From: a virus
Reading direction: 5' to 3' (one strand)
Virus record (IMG/VR): IMGVR_UViG_3300017739_002968
Span: 1-20,878 of that record
DNA length: 20,878 nucleotides
In this document: in pieces, positions 6,839 through 12,954 of the stretch
How the letters are laid out: every line of letters starts with the position of its first letter
Position numbering within the stretch: the first letter of the stretch is position 1
The notes under the pieces: model-generated
Told to the model about the DNA's origin: nothing
Database searches by the model: none
The model's input: only the letters and a program-made list of their open reading frames with translations
Position numbers and translations under genes: made by a program

Positions 6839-6996
6839 GTAGTATTATTAAATGGAAAGAAGACAACGGCCAAGAGTATCTAGGCTTGGTTTCATATATA
6901 GATGAATGGTGTATAGCTGTCTCATGGGCCGATGGTGATGAGAATGAGTATTCAATAGGCAGAGTTAAACACAAGTTGGAGTTAATATGCGAGTAG
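6829..6996 (+). CDS. GDLV-family small protein (MQIGSIIKW)
   Basis: A 55-aa product starting MQIGSIIKWKEDNGQEY, then LGLVSYIDEW, CIAVSWADGD and KLELICE at the end. It is short and easily missed, but retains the family strand pattern and the coupled start inside the previous gene's last codons. The Asp-Leu of GDLV is replaced by Ser-Ile here, making it a diverged member. Confidence 0.75.
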   Translation: MQIGSIIKWKEDNGQEYLGLVSYIDEWCIAVSWADGDENEYSIGRVKHKLELICE

Positions 6997-7133
6997 GATC
7001 ATTAGTAAGACATAAAGACCATGGCGGCATTGGAGTCGTAATATGGGTTGGGCAGTATAAGCTCGCCTTCGTCATGACAGATGGACACAAGTGGAATACA
7101 TATCCTTTTCTAGTGGAGGTACTATGCGAATAG
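6987..7133 (+). CDS. GDLV-family small protein (MRVGSLVRH)
   Basis: A 48-aa product beginning MRVGSLVRHKDHGGIGV, followed by VVIWVGQYKLAFVMTDGHK and ending FLVEVLCE. The start follows TTGGAGTTAAT. Its stop TAG falls inside the ATA-GGC codons of the next gene. This is about the minimum length for the family, apparently just the barrel. Confidence 0.78.
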   Translation: MRVGSLVRHKDHGGIGVVIWVGQYKLAFVMTDGHKWNTYPFLVEVLCE

Positions 7134-7306
7134 GCGATTTAGTAAAGAGTAAATTTGAACCCGACTCGGTGGGTTTGATTATAGAACTGATGGACTACGA
7201 GGCTCTTGAGCGTCAGTGCGCTAAGGTAATTTGGGTTTCCGATGAGATCGAGCCGATGTACACAGCGGTTGAGGTAAGAAAGGATTTGGAGGTATTATGC
7301 AAGTAG
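7124..7306 (+). CDS. GDLV-family small protein (MRIGDLVKSK)
   Basis: A 60-aa product starting at ATG 7124 behind TGGAGGTACT; an in-frame ATG at 7091 lies inside the previous gene and has no SD. Core residues are GLIIELMDY, AKVIWVSDE and LEVLCK. Its stop is supplied by the GTA-GGC codons of the following gene. Confidence 0.82.
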   Translation: MRIGDLVKSKFEPDSVGLIIELMDYEALERQCAKVIWVSDEIEPMYTAVEVRKDLEVLCK

Positions 7307-7461
7307 GCGATTTAGTAAAACACATCAGACAAGACGAGGTGATTGGTATCGTCACAGCTATTCATGTCTTTCCCTACGATGCCCATTGGGCTGATGTGCT
7401 GTGGGCTGATGAGAGCAGGACATTCAAAGAGCGGATGCGGAACTTGAGGGTGGTATCATGA
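7297..7461 (+). CDS. GDLV-family small protein (MQVGDLVKH)
   Basis: A 54-aa product beginning MQVGDLVKHIRQDEVIG, with IVTAIHVF and ADVLWADES as core strands and a basic end (KERMRNLRVVS). SD GGAGGTATT is inside the previous gene. It ends in a TCATGA overlap with the next start, the four-base ATGA coupling type rather than the TAG type. Confidence 0.8.
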   Translation: MQVGDLVKHIRQDEVIGIVTAIHVFPYDAHWADVLWADESRTFKERMRNLRVVS

Positions 7462-7634
7462 AAGTAGGTGACTTAGTTAGATCAAAGTGGCTCAACGGAC
7501 AGCACTTTGGTGTGCTTATAAAATGCACTTACGACATTGGCTGTCGCTATTGGCGAGTCCATTGGACAGGCGAGTGCTGTCCGTTGAGTCATACACTAGA
7601 AGATGAAGACGATTTGGAGGCAATATGCGAATAA
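7458..7634 (+). CDS. GDLV-family small protein carrying a 16-bp inverted repeat
   Basis: A 58-aa product beginning MKVGDLVRSKWLNGQHF, with GVLIKCTYD, YWRVHWTGE and a Cys-Cys pair (GECCPLSH). The DNA for WLNGQHF and for GECCPLSH forms a perfect 16-bp inverted repeat. It ends DLEAICE with a TAA inside the next gene's ATA-AAC codons. Confidence 0.8.
   Translation: MKVGDLVRSKWLNGQHFGVLIKCTYDIGCRYWRVHWTGECCPLSHTLEDEDDLEAICE
7491..7588 (+). repeat. Perfect 16-bp inverted repeat within a GDLV gene
   Basis: CTCAACGGACAGCACT (7491-7506) is the exact reverse complement of AGTGCTGTCCGTTGAG (7573-7588), with 66 bp between. Each arm contains one GGACA or TGTCC half-site. As RNA it would form a strong long-range stem in the coding region; as DNA it could hold half-sites for the operator-binding protein. 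Confidence 0.85.
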
Positions 7635-7831
7635 ACATAGGTGATTTGGTTTATAGGAAACAGAACCAGTATCTAAACTCAAGACACAACGATGAGATAT
7701 GGCTTGTGACTGGCACTGGGATCAGAGGCAAGGGCAGTGGAGTGTGGATACGAATACAGAACATCCACAATGGCAATAGACTTGCCTGTAAAGAGATCAT
7801 GCTCATGAAGATAGAAGCGGACAAAAAATGA
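7625..7831 (+). CDS. GDLV-family small protein ending in operator-encoded ADKK
   Basis: A 68-aa product, MRINIGDLVYRKQN, basic overall (RGKGSGVWIRIQN). Here the operator's right half is TGACC instead of TGTCC, which creates TGA at 7829-7831 and ends the protein at EADKK rather than DKKCP. This is the last gene of the unit driven from 6565. Confidence 0.8.
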   Translation: MRINIGDLVYRKQNQYLNSRHNDEIWLVTGTGIRGKGSGVWIRIQNIHNGNRLACKEIMLMKIEADKK

Positions 7832-7861
7832 CCGGGACAAATCAGCAGAACATGTTATATT
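7819..7861 (+). promoter_or_regulatory. GGACA operator-promoter 3, hybrid half-sites
   Basis: GGACA-AAAAA-TGACC (7819-7833) has one changed base in the right arm. A weak -35 GGGACA (7834-7839) and a 16-bp spacer lead to TATATT (7856-7861). It drives the genes from 7886. Position and spacing match the other copies despite the arm change. Confidence 0.7.
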
Positions 7862-7885
7862 ACAAACATAACGAAGGAGGTCACT

Positions 7886-8068
7886 ATGAAAGTGGGTGAT
7901 TTAGTAAAGGTAGTAAATGCTTGGACAGGCTACAATCAATGGTTGGAGTTTCCAAACGAAGCAATCGCAATAGGCTTGGTGGTAGAGGTTTGGCAAGACC
8001 GCAGAGCAATAGTGTTAGTGGAAGGTGAACGCAAAGTTCTTCCACAAAGACAACTGGTGGTATTATGA
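7886..8068 (+). CDS. GDLV-family small protein (MKVGDLVKV)
   Basis: A 60-aa product with the strong SD AAGGAGGTCAC. The core runs AIAIGLVVEVWQDRRAIVLVEGERK and ends QRQLVVL. It is first in the unit behind operator-promoter 3. Its TGA overlaps the next ATG (ATGA). Confidence 0.83.
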   Translation: MKVGDLVKVVNAWTGYNQWLEFPNEAIAIGLVVEVWQDRRAIVLVEGERKVLPQRQLVVL

Positions 8069-8211
8069 AAATAGGTGATTTAGTGAGACATGTCTCATAC
8101 AACAGCATAGGTATTGTTCTAACCGCTGCCAACTATGGTCGGCAGAGACAGGTAGCTTGGGTTGATGGTACAATGACTTGGATACCAAGCCACAGATTGG
8201 AGGTATTATGA
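8065..8211 (+). CDS. GDLV-family small protein (MKIGDLVRH)
   Basis: A 48-aa product: MKIGDLVRHVSYNSIG, then IVLTAANYG, VAWVDGTMTW and HRLEVL. This is the cleanest minimal form of the family, with GDLV, a central V-x-W-x-D-G and terminal LEVL. Coupled on both sides by ATGA overlaps. Confidence 0.82.
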   Translation: MKIGDLVRHVSYNSIGIVLTAANYGRQRQVAWVDGTMTWIPSHRLEVL

Positions 8212-8381
8212 AAGTAGGAGATTTAGCACTATGGACAGATCCATACCCTGATACTGGTATTCTCGTGGTGATTGTAAAAGATCTTGGACAGAGAGGGCTG
8301 TGGCATCATTACCGCTGTCAAGTCATTGAAGATGGTAACACCTATGTGCTAACCACAAATGTTCTGGAGGCAGTATGTTAG
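8208..8381 (+). CDS. GDLV-family small protein (MKVGDLALW)
   Basis: A 57-aa product: MKVGDLALWTDPYPDTG, ILVVIVKDLG, YRCQVIEDG and NVLEAVC. The ATG at 8208 follows TTGGAGGTATT; an in-frame upstream ATG at 8178 is internal to the previous gene. The C-terminus encodes the SD (GGAGGC) of a non-family gene. Confidence 0.8.
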   Translation: MKVGDLALWTDPYPDTGILVVIVKDLGQRGLWHHYRCQVIEDGNTYVLTTNVLEAVC

Positions 8382-8518
8382 AACACTTATTTAACTGTCA
8401 TGGCGAATGGACTTACCTGCTCGCCCTACTAGATTCTTTCCCTGCCTTTCGGTTATGGATAAGCGGTCAATTTATGACCGAGACAAACCCTAAAGAACTT
8501 GATACAATACAAGAGTAA
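8375..8518 (+). CDS. Hypothetical small membrane-type protein
   Basis: A 47-aa product, MLEHLFNCHGEWTYLL and on, with a hydrophobic stretch ALLDSFPAFRLWI. SD CTGGAGGCAG is in the upstream gene. It is not a GDLV member. The variant operator GGTCA-N5-TGACC encodes its residues GQFMT, and its -10 also lies in the frame. Function unknown. Confidence 0.6.
   Translation: MLEHLFNCHGEWTYLLALLDSFPAFRLWISGQFMTETNPKELDTIQE
8465..8508 (+). promoter_or_regulatory. Variant GGTCA operator-promoter 4
   Basis: GGTCA-ATTTA-TGACC (8465-8479) is a perfect palindrome in which both arms differ from the usual element at the same symmetric position. A weak -35 GAGACA (8480-8485), a 17-bp spacer and TACAAT (8503-8508) follow. 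It drives 8533-8827 and downstream. Confidence 0.68.
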
Positions 8519-8532
8519 CCAAGAGGTGAAAG

Positions 8533-8721
8533 ATGTGGTCTATACTAGGGTGCATACTGATAGAGATAGGCTGTATAAAGTGGCTCCCTGCGGTGGTACA
8601 GGTGTACTGTTGGCGCAAGGGCTATTTATTATATGAGCGCGAAGGAAGGTTAAGATATGAAGAAAGGCGATCTAGTGAGGTGGATGTGCCCATCAAGGAT
8701 GGGGATAATCACAAGGCTTGA
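8533..8721 (+). CDS. Hypothetical small protein with hydrophobic N-terminus
   Basis: A 62-aa product: MWSILGCILIEIGCIKW suggests a membrane segment, then a charged C-terminal half (EGRLRYEERRSSEVD). SD AGAGGTGAAAG supports the start and it is first behind operator-promoter 4. Its last 65 bp overlap the GDLV gene at 8657, so part of the reading frame may be constrained by the other gene. Confidence 0.6.
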   Translation: MWSILGCILIEIGCIKWLPAVVQVYCWRKGYLLYEREGRLRYEERRSSEVDVPIKDGDNHKA

Positions 8722-8827
8722 AGAACAATATTGGGGTTGGCAGGTCACAATCGTGTGGGCTGATGGGTACACCTGTACATATCCCCTAGACATGTTCGCC
8801 AAGAATATGGAGGTATTATGCGAATAG
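8657..8827 (+). CDS. GDLV-family small protein (MKKGDLVRW)
   Basis: A 56-aa product, MKKGDLVRWMCPSRMG, then IITRLEEQ, VTIVWADGYT and NMEVLCE. SD AAGGAAGG lies in the preceding frame. The overlap with 8533-8721 is unusually long. The family signature at both ends makes this the firmer of the two calls. Confidence 0.78.
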   Translation: MKKGDLVRWMCPSRMGIITRLEEQYWGWQVTIVWADGYTCTYPLDMFAKNMEVLCE

Positions 8828-9057
8828 GTGATCTGATTATGATAGGCGAGAGTCTATACATCATAGTGCAAAAGTATTGGAATGAAACTACTAACTGCTG
8901 GGCGGGTAGGGTATGTCGGCAAGATGATCTGACATTGAACGCTTGTCTGGATGAGGATATAATCATTCAAGCAAGGCGTGATTATCTTTGGTGGACAGAA
9001 AATGTCCTCGACGATAATATTAGAAACGGTTATATTGTAAGTAACAAAGGAGGATGA
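8818..9057 (+). CDS. GDLV-family protein (MRIGDLIMI) with extended C-terminus
   Basis: A 79-aa product starting behind ATGGAGGTATT. After the core (SLYIIVQKYW, CWAGRVCRQDD) it runs through operator-promoter 5, so its last residues (WTENVLDDNIRNG and onward) are encoded by operator, -35 and -10 DNA. Its final codons hold the SD AAAGGAGG of the next gene. Confidence 0.75.
   Translation: MRIGDLIMIGESLYIIVQKYWNETTNCWAGRVCRQDDLTLNACLDEDIIIQARRDYLWWTENVLDDNIRNGYIVSNKGG
8993..9036 (+). promoter_or_regulatory. GGACA operator-promoter 5, fully intragenic
   Basis: GGACA-GAAAA-TGTCC (8993-9007), -35 TCGACG (9008-9013), 17-bp spacer, -10 TATATT (9031-9036). It lies wholly within the 3' part of the gene at 8818 and drives 9059 and 9223. 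Confidence 0.78.
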
Positions 9058-9058
9058 T

Positions 9059-9232
9059 ATGAAGACAGGTAATTTAGTGAGAGTTATACCCCTGCCAGAT
9101 CAACACCATCTGCCCCCCCGAATGGGTCTTCTTTTAGAGGATGTGGAGCCTTGTTCACTAGTGATGGTACTTTGGCTTGATGGTACAAAGAGGACTATCG
9201 CATGGAACAGATTGGAGGCAGTATGCAAGTAG
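9059..9232 (+). CDS. GDLV-family small protein (MKTGNLVRV)
   Basis: A 57-aa product with SD AAAGGAGGATG. MKTGNLVRVIPLPDQHH, GLLLEDVEP, VMVLWLDGT and NRLEAVCK show the family plan, with Asn for Asp in the signature. A His/Pro-rich insertion follows the first strand. Confidence 0.78.
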   Translation: MKTGNLVRVIPLPDQHHLPPRMGLLLEDVEPCSLVMVLWLDGTKRTIAWNRLEAVCK

Positions 9233-9465
9233 GTGATCTAGTAAAACTAAACCCCGATAGTGGGGTGATAACGGATATGTATATAGACGATCCAGAAGAA
9301 TACGAAGCAGAGCTGAAATGGGTTGGTATCGTTACAGCAATGGAAACGGACTACGATGATCACACAGAGATCGTGATGGTTCAGTGGGCGCATCAAGCAT
9401 ACACCGTACCGGAGTATGTGGACTATCTGATGGTCGTAGAGCAACCGGACAAAAAATGTCCTTGA
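9223..9465 (+). CDS. GDLV-family protein ending in operator-encoded DKKCP
   Basis: An 80-aa product starting at ATG 9223 after TTGGAGGCAG; an in-frame ATG at 9202 lies in the previous gene. It is an acidic, longer member (ITDMYIDDPEEYEAELKWVG) with a second strand pair (IVMVQWAHQ). The end QPDKKCP and the TGA come from operator-promoter 6. Last gene of the array. Confidence 0.82.
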   Translation: MQVGDLVKLNPDSGVITDMYIDDPEEYEAELKWVGIVTAMETDYDDHTEIVMVQWAHQAYTVPEYVDYLMVVEQPDKKCP

Positions 9466-9489
9466 TTGTTTTCAGCAACAGATTACATT
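9447..9489 (+). promoter_or_regulatory. GGACA operator-promoter 6
   Basis: GGACA-AAAAA-TGTCC (9447-9461), -35 TTGATT (9462-9467), 16-bp spacer, -10 TACATT (9484-9489). The leader ACTAACATCAACAAC precedes SD GGAGGG of the gene at 9518. Confidence 0.88.
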
Positions 9490-9517
9490 ACTAACATCAA
9501 CAACTCTGGAGGGCGAC

Positions 9518-9865
9518 ATGCCAAGACCACCAAGAATAATAACTTGTAGACACTGTGAAGATGAATTTGATAGAATGAGCCAACTCAAACGCAGGGTAGG
9601 AGGGTACATAGACGAGTGCCCCGACTGTGTTGAGGAACTAGGAACTGAGACTGCTGTGCGGTATCGTGGTGTTATCACTGGCGATGGAAAGCAAGCGTCT
9701 GTTACCTTGCTCAAGTTCGACTCAGAAGATGATGCAGAGGAATATTGCAAGCGGTATAACAACAACAGCGGTTGGCAGAACAACTATTCGTTCGGTCTCA
9801 ACGACATAAAGCACAAAAAGATTGGCGAGAATATCGGCAACAATAATCACAAGGGGAGAGCGTGA
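9518..9865 (+). CDS. Zinc-ribbon-type hypothetical protein
   Basis: A 115-aa product with two CxxC pairs, CRHC (10-13) and CPDC (34-37), forming a likely single zinc site near the N-terminus. The middle (about 55-80, SVTLLKFDSEDDAEEY) resembles a small alpha/beta unit, and the tail is Asn/Lys/Gly-rich. It probably binds nucleic acid or protein through the zinc site. Monocistronic behind operator-promoter 6. Confidence 0.8.
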   Translation: MPRPPRIITCRHCEDEFDRMSQLKRRVGGYIDECPDCVEELGTETAVRYRGVITGDGKQASVTLLKFDSEDDAEEYCKRYNNNSGWQNNYSFGLNDIKHKKIGENIGNNNHKGRA

Positions 9866-9875
9866 TGCTCAAACC

Positions 9876-9918
9876 GGACATAATTTGTCCTTGATTAATT
9901 TACACAACAGATTATAAT
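9876..9918 (+). promoter_or_regulatory. GGACA operator-promoter 7
   Basis: GGACA-TAATT-TGTCC (9876-9890), -35 TTGATT (9891-9896), 16-bp spacer, -10 TATAAT (9913-9918). It drives the zinc-knuckle gene. It and copy 8 are almost identical across about 50 bp. Confidence 0.9.
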
Positions 9919-9944
9919 ATATAGACAAACCAACGGAGGCTATC

Positions 9945-10763
9945 ATGGCTATCAATCAAAGAACACACAAGAACCACAGGAGCGAGTCAACTTGCACCTT
10001 CTGTGCCAAAACAGGACACACTATCGCTTCTTGTCCTACAATCGCTGCTTCTGATACAGCAGGGAGGTCAAAGCCCTTTAAGGACAGAACCTTCAAAGAG
10101 AACTATGCGATCCAATACATAGACCGCAAAGCCAAAACAACAAAGAGTCGCAAGACCTCGACCAAAAAGTGCGGTTATTGCAGGAAAGCAGGGTGCAGTC
10201 GTAGAAACTGTGCTGTGCTCAAAGCAGACCGCACTAAACTTGTGAGACTAAACAAGATCTGGCGAGAGTGCTACGCTATCGAATCTAAGAAAAGAGGTTT
10301 TGCGCCTGCTTCTCTAATCAAACACACAGAACAAGGCTATAGATGGCAGACTAACGGATATGAAACCGAAGAAAACCTTTATCTTATTGGCGCAGAACTA
10401 CCAGATAATCTATCGGTGTTCGCCTTGTCTGGTGAGTACAATATGAGGCAGGACATCCACATCCCTGCTGTGGGTAGGAGTCAGCCCCTGACTCCGCAAG
10501 CGTTTTTCAACGGTGATTCTGAATGTGGTGCTTTGTTTGCTTCAAGATACTGGTATCATGACAGAGTCAAGGTGGAGGTGCTCAAAGAAAGCACCTATGA
10601 GTTCCCGGAAGAATGGTTGTCTGGTGAGTGTGAAGACATAGATTACATTCTCAAAAAGTGGAGTCAAGAGAAAGTCAACGAAGTGATCTTCTCAGAGATC
10701 AGAAAGAACTTGATACCCTATGTCCAAGAGCACCACCCATACAGACTACATCAGTGTGACTAA
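9945..10763 (+). CDS. Zinc-knuckle (CCHC) protein
   Basis: A 272-aa product, the largest between the array and 14 kb. Cys17-x2-Cys20-x4-His25-x4-Cys30 is an exact CCHC knuckle of the retroviral nucleocapsid spacing. A second, Cys76-x2-Cys79-x4-Cys84-x4-Cys89, has Cys in place of His. The linker between is Lys/Arg/Thr-rich, fitting single-strand nucleic acid binding. The C-terminal two thirds (about 100-272) show no known domain. SD CGGAGGC. RNA or ssDNA binding is inference from the motif. Confidence 0.85.
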   Translation: MAINQRTHKNHRSESTCTFCAKTGHTIASCPTIAASDTAGRSKPFKDRTFKENYAIQYIDRKAKTTKSRKTSTKKCGYCRKAGCSRRNCAVLKADRTKLVRLNKIWRECYAIESKKRGFAPASLIKHTEQGYRWQTNGYETEENLYLIGAELPDNLSVFALSGEYNMRQDIHIPAVGRSQPLTPQAFFNGDSECGALFASRYWYHDRVKVEVLKESTYEFPEEWLSGECEDIDYILKKWSQEKVNEVIFSEIRKNLIPYVQEHHPYRLHQCD

Positions 10764-10766
10764 ACC

Positions 10767-10809
10767 GGACATAATTTGTCCTTGATTAAATTACACAACA
10801 GATTATAAT
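10767..10809 (+). promoter_or_regulatory. GGACA operator-promoter 8
   Basis: GGACA-TAATT-TGTCC (10767-10781), -35 TTGATT (10782-10787), 16-bp spacer, -10 TATAAT (10804-10809). It starts 3 bp after the upstream stop and drives the four-gene unit 10833-12183. Confidence 0.9.
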
Positions 10810-10832
10810 ATAAGAACAACAAGGGAGCAACC

Positions 10833-11126
10833 ATGTTCAGAACAATCACAGAGATAAAAGATAAAAACAAAGAGAGCGGATATTCGTTCTTTGAAAAAGA
10901 CACGATGAATTTCTTCAATAGCAAGATACACAGAGGTGTGTATGGTGGCAAGTATTTCATCACATCAGAACAGTTCGTATCATCAAGAGGACACACAGAG
11001 CCTCGAATGTACACGATACGCAAGGCACATCCAGATGGTGCAATCGATACGGTGGACTCTTTCCAACAGTTCGATTCATTGGCTGAAGCCAAAAGACACA
11101 TAAGACTATTTTTACTTGAAGACTAG
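10833..11126 (+). CDS. Conserved phage protein of unknown function
   Basis: A 97-aa product beginning MFRTITEIKDKNKESG, with FFEKDTMNFFNSKI and YFITSEQF, then a Pro/Arg turn and FDSLAEAKRHI near the end. From memory this pattern recurs in many unrelated phages, where it is annotated as hypothetical. SD AAGGGAGC. First gene after operator-promoter 8. No function can be assigned. Confidence 0.82.
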   Translation: MFRTITEIKDKNKESGYSFFEKDTMNFFNSKIHRGVYGGKYFITSEQFVSSRGHTEPRMYTIRKAHPDGAIDTVDSFQQFDSLAEAKRHIRLFLLED

Positions 11127-11134
11127 GAGCGATC

Positions 11135-11530
11135 ATGACACAAAAATTAAAAAGATGTACGAGTTACGGTGCCTTTGCACAAGCATGGGTTGAGGGCACA
11201 CCTGCTTTCTATACAGGCTACGCTGCTCTTCAAACAGACGGAGAGAAAATCACTATGCTTGGCAAGATGCTAGCAGAGAAGGTAGGCAGTTACTTGGTTG
11301 TATACAATCACAGAGATAAAGACTACGCTACAGACCACATGCGTTATGCTCACTACTACGGTAGATACAGAACCTCGTTAGTGTATGCGACATTGGGCAA
11401 ACCAGATCCAAAGCATTGTCATGCACTATACTTGACAAATCAACTATACGATAGTCTGCTTCTATACGCTACCCACCTCCTACACCCCAATGAGGATCTG
11501 CGTGAATTGATGGGGGTGGATGATGTATGA
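11135..11530 (+). CDS. Hypothetical protein, Tyr/His-rich
   Basis: A 131-aa product with SD TAGGAGCG, 8 bp after the previous gene. It is rich in Tyr, His and Leu (HMRYAHYYGRYR, LLLYATHLLH), probably helical, with no motif recognised. Its stop overlaps the start of the following GDLV gene. Confidence 0.78.
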   Translation: MTQKLKRCTSYGAFAQAWVEGTPAFYTGYAALQTDGEKITMLGKMLAEKVGSYLVVYNHRDKDYATDHMRYAHYYGRYRTSLVYATLGKPDPKHCHALYLTNQLYDSLLLYATHLLHPNEDLRELMGVDDV

Positions 11531-11720
11531 GGTAGGCGACCTTGTGACTTGGAAGATCAAGGAGACTCTCGAATGGGCTGATCCGCCCATCGCTGTGGTT
11601 ACAGATTCGATGGAGGCTCCCAATGACAAGTGGTACAGGATAACATTTCTAACAGGCTATAGAGCCGATCAGACATTCGAGATAAAAGAAAAACAGATAA
11701 GGAGAGTTAGCGATGAATAA
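11520..11720 (+). CDS. GDLV-family small protein (YEVGDLVTW)
   Basis: A 66-aa product starting with two adjacent ATGs (11520, 11523) after GGGGGTGG. MMYEVGDLVTWKIKE, IAVVTDSME, YRITFLTG and KQIRRVSDE show the family core. It is isolated from the main array and overlaps genes on both sides. Confidence 0.8.
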   Translation: MMYEVGDLVTWKIKETLEWADPPIAVVTDSMEAPNDKWYRITFLTGYRADQTFEIKEKQIRRVSDE

Positions 11721-12183
11721 AATACAAGAATTGGCAGGATGGTGGCAGACTAATGCTGTGCTAAGTGGTGACGCTGAGAACGATTTAAGAGGGACTTATA
11801 GTTATCGCTACAAAGTACGCAACAGAACCCTTTGGCAGAAGCCAAGATGGGGTAATTTTGATGAGTTGTGGTATCCAATAGTGTCAGTCACAGAGGACTA
11901 TACCGTTATCGGATTTAACTACACTGCAAAAGACATGGCCTCGTTTTTTCTACAAAGAGAATCGTTTAGGGAATTCAGAGCACCGAACCTTAAATGGGTC
12001 GAGATTGGTCGAGGGATAGGGAATAAAAGCACCAGAAATCAAGAAGGAGCGGTTCCGTTAAGTGCGCTTGATGTAATGTTCAACCCTACAAGAGACATGC
12101 TAGTAGCCGATGCCGACATGCAATCAGAGAAAACGGACATTTTCTGTCCTTTACAACTGGTCGAAAGATGTTATAATACTTGA
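11713..12183 (+). CDS. Hypothetical protein reading through a promoter
   Basis: A 156-aa product with SD AAGGAGAG. Trp/Arg/Tyr-rich N-terminal half (GWWQT, TYSYRYKVRNR). Its frame passes through the whole of operator-promoter 9: TDIFCP is encoded by the palindrome, and because this copy has -35 TTTACA instead of TTGA no stop occurs, so LQLVERCYNT is added from the spacer and -10. No domain recognised. Confidence 0.78.
   Translation: MNKIQELAGWWQTNAVLSGDAENDLRGTYSYRYKVRNRTLWQKPRWGNFDELWYPIVSVTEDYTVIGFNYTAKDMASFFLQRESFREFRAPNLKWVEIGRGIGNKSTRNQEGAVPLSALDVMFNPTRDMLVADADMQSEKTDIFCPLQLVERCYNT
12135..12177 (+). promoter_or_regulatory. GGACA operator-promoter 9
   Basis: GGACA-TTTTC-TGTCC (12135-12149), -35 TTTACA (12150-12155), 16-bp spacer, -10 TATAAT (12172-12177). 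It is inside the upstream coding region and drives the seven-gene unit 12203-13957. Confidence 0.88.
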
Positions 12184-12202
12184 AACAACGAAGGAGACTA
12201 AG

Positions 12203-12388
12203 ATGAAAGTTAAGACTGGTATGCTATTAAACTATGTCCGTAAGGACAAAGACAATGTGATGATGATCACTGAGGTTCATGGCCACAACATAAGATTCAT
12301 GTTTGTCGAGACAGGAGTTATTAGAATGACCTCCAAGAAAGCTATACTTGATGGTATACACAAAGGTCATTTAAGGGTCTTATCATGA
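12203..12388 (+). CDS. Diverged GDLV-like small protein
   Basis: A 61-aa product starting at ATG 12203 after GAAGGAGACT; the upstream in-frame ATG at 12110 lies in the previous gene. MKVKTGMLLNYVRKDK, MMITEVHGH, IRFMFVETG and HLRVLS keep the strand order but lack the GDLV letters. TCATGA couples it to the next gene. Confidence 0.78.
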   Translation: MKVKTGMLLNYVRKDKDNVMMITEVHGHNIRFMFVETGVIRMTSKKAILDGIHKGHLRVLS

Positions 12389-12585
12389 AAGTTGCGGTTG
12401 GAGATCTTGTTAGATACAAGAAGATAAACTCAATGATGAAGGGCTTCTATGAGAGCGAGCACATTGGCTTGATCGTGGAGATACTCAAAGACTATCCCAC
12501 CGGCACACCCTTTGAGGTATACAAAGTTCGCTTAGGCGATGAGGAATCATTTTTACAAAAAACAGACATAATGGAGGTCTTATGA
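12385..12585 (+). CDS. GDLV-family small protein (VAVGDLVRY)
   Basis: A 66-aa product, MKVAVGDLVRYKKINS, with GLIVEILKDYP, YKVRLGDEE and KTDIMEVL. Its last codons contain SD GGAGGTC for the following non-family gene, the same arrangement as in the main array. Confidence 0.82.
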   Translation: MKVAVGDLVRYKKINSMMKGFYESEHIGLIVEILKDYPTGTPFEVYKVRLGDEESFLQKTDIMEVL

Positions 12586-12953
12586 CAACATATAACGAAA
12601 AAGTATTTGAAATTGAGGAGTACGCTAAGGAAAGGATAAAGGAGGTAGTAGAGGAAGATCTGGAAATGCTTCGCAATTTCTCGGATATGCAACATCTTCT
12701 ATTCAACACAGACCATTGGATCATTGGACACGCTAAGGCAGCGGAGTGGATAGGTGCGGATGCCTTTATTTGTATAGGCGAGATCCAATCTTATGAGGAA
12801 GAAAACTTTGGCCAAGTAAGCACTGACTTTTCTTCACCGGAGGCTTTAGCAAACATGTGGGTCTATGTCGTAGGCGAATATCAGCTATGCACTTGGATGG
12901 AAGAATACATAGAAGAAAACAACATACAATTCGAATTTGATGGAGAGGAATAA
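12582..12953 (+). CDS. Conserved phage protein, acidic
   Basis: A 123-aa strongly acidic product (YAKERIKEVVEEDLEML, FEFDGEE). The segments FNTDHWIIGHAKAAEWIG, IQSYEEENFG and ANMWVYVVGE match, from memory, a hypothetical family common in diverse phages. No catalytic motif is visible. An acidic surface could fit nucleic-acid mimicry or inhibitor roles, but there is no direct evidence. Confidence 0.82.
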   Translation: MTTYNEKVFEIEEYAKERIKEVVEEDLEMLRNFSDMQHLLFNTDHWIIGHAKAAEWIGADAFICIGEIQSYEEENFGQVSTDFSSPEALANMWVYVVGEYQLCTWMEEYIEENNIQFEFDGEE

Positions 12954-12954
12954 C

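Larger units (their letters stand above)
6829..9465 (+). repeat. Tandem array of GDLV-family cassettes with shared junction sequence
   Basis: Thirteen consecutive paralogous genes lie here, plus two unrelated small genes (8375 and 8533). Most junctions carry a variant of TTGGAGGTATTATG, followed by (C/A)(G/A)A(A/G)TAGG(T/C)GATTTAGTAA. Clear copies start near 6978, 7113, 7287, 7450, 7616, 8056, 8198, 8808 and 9213. Each copy is at once the end of one gene (LEVL, LEAVCK, LEVLCE) and the start of the next. The repeats could serve recombination that adds or removes cassettes. Confidence 0.8.

Noticed and set aside
12485-12724. Reverse-strand frames opposite 12385-12953
   Set aside because: Two overlapping antisense frames without SDs, opposite two well-supported forward genes.
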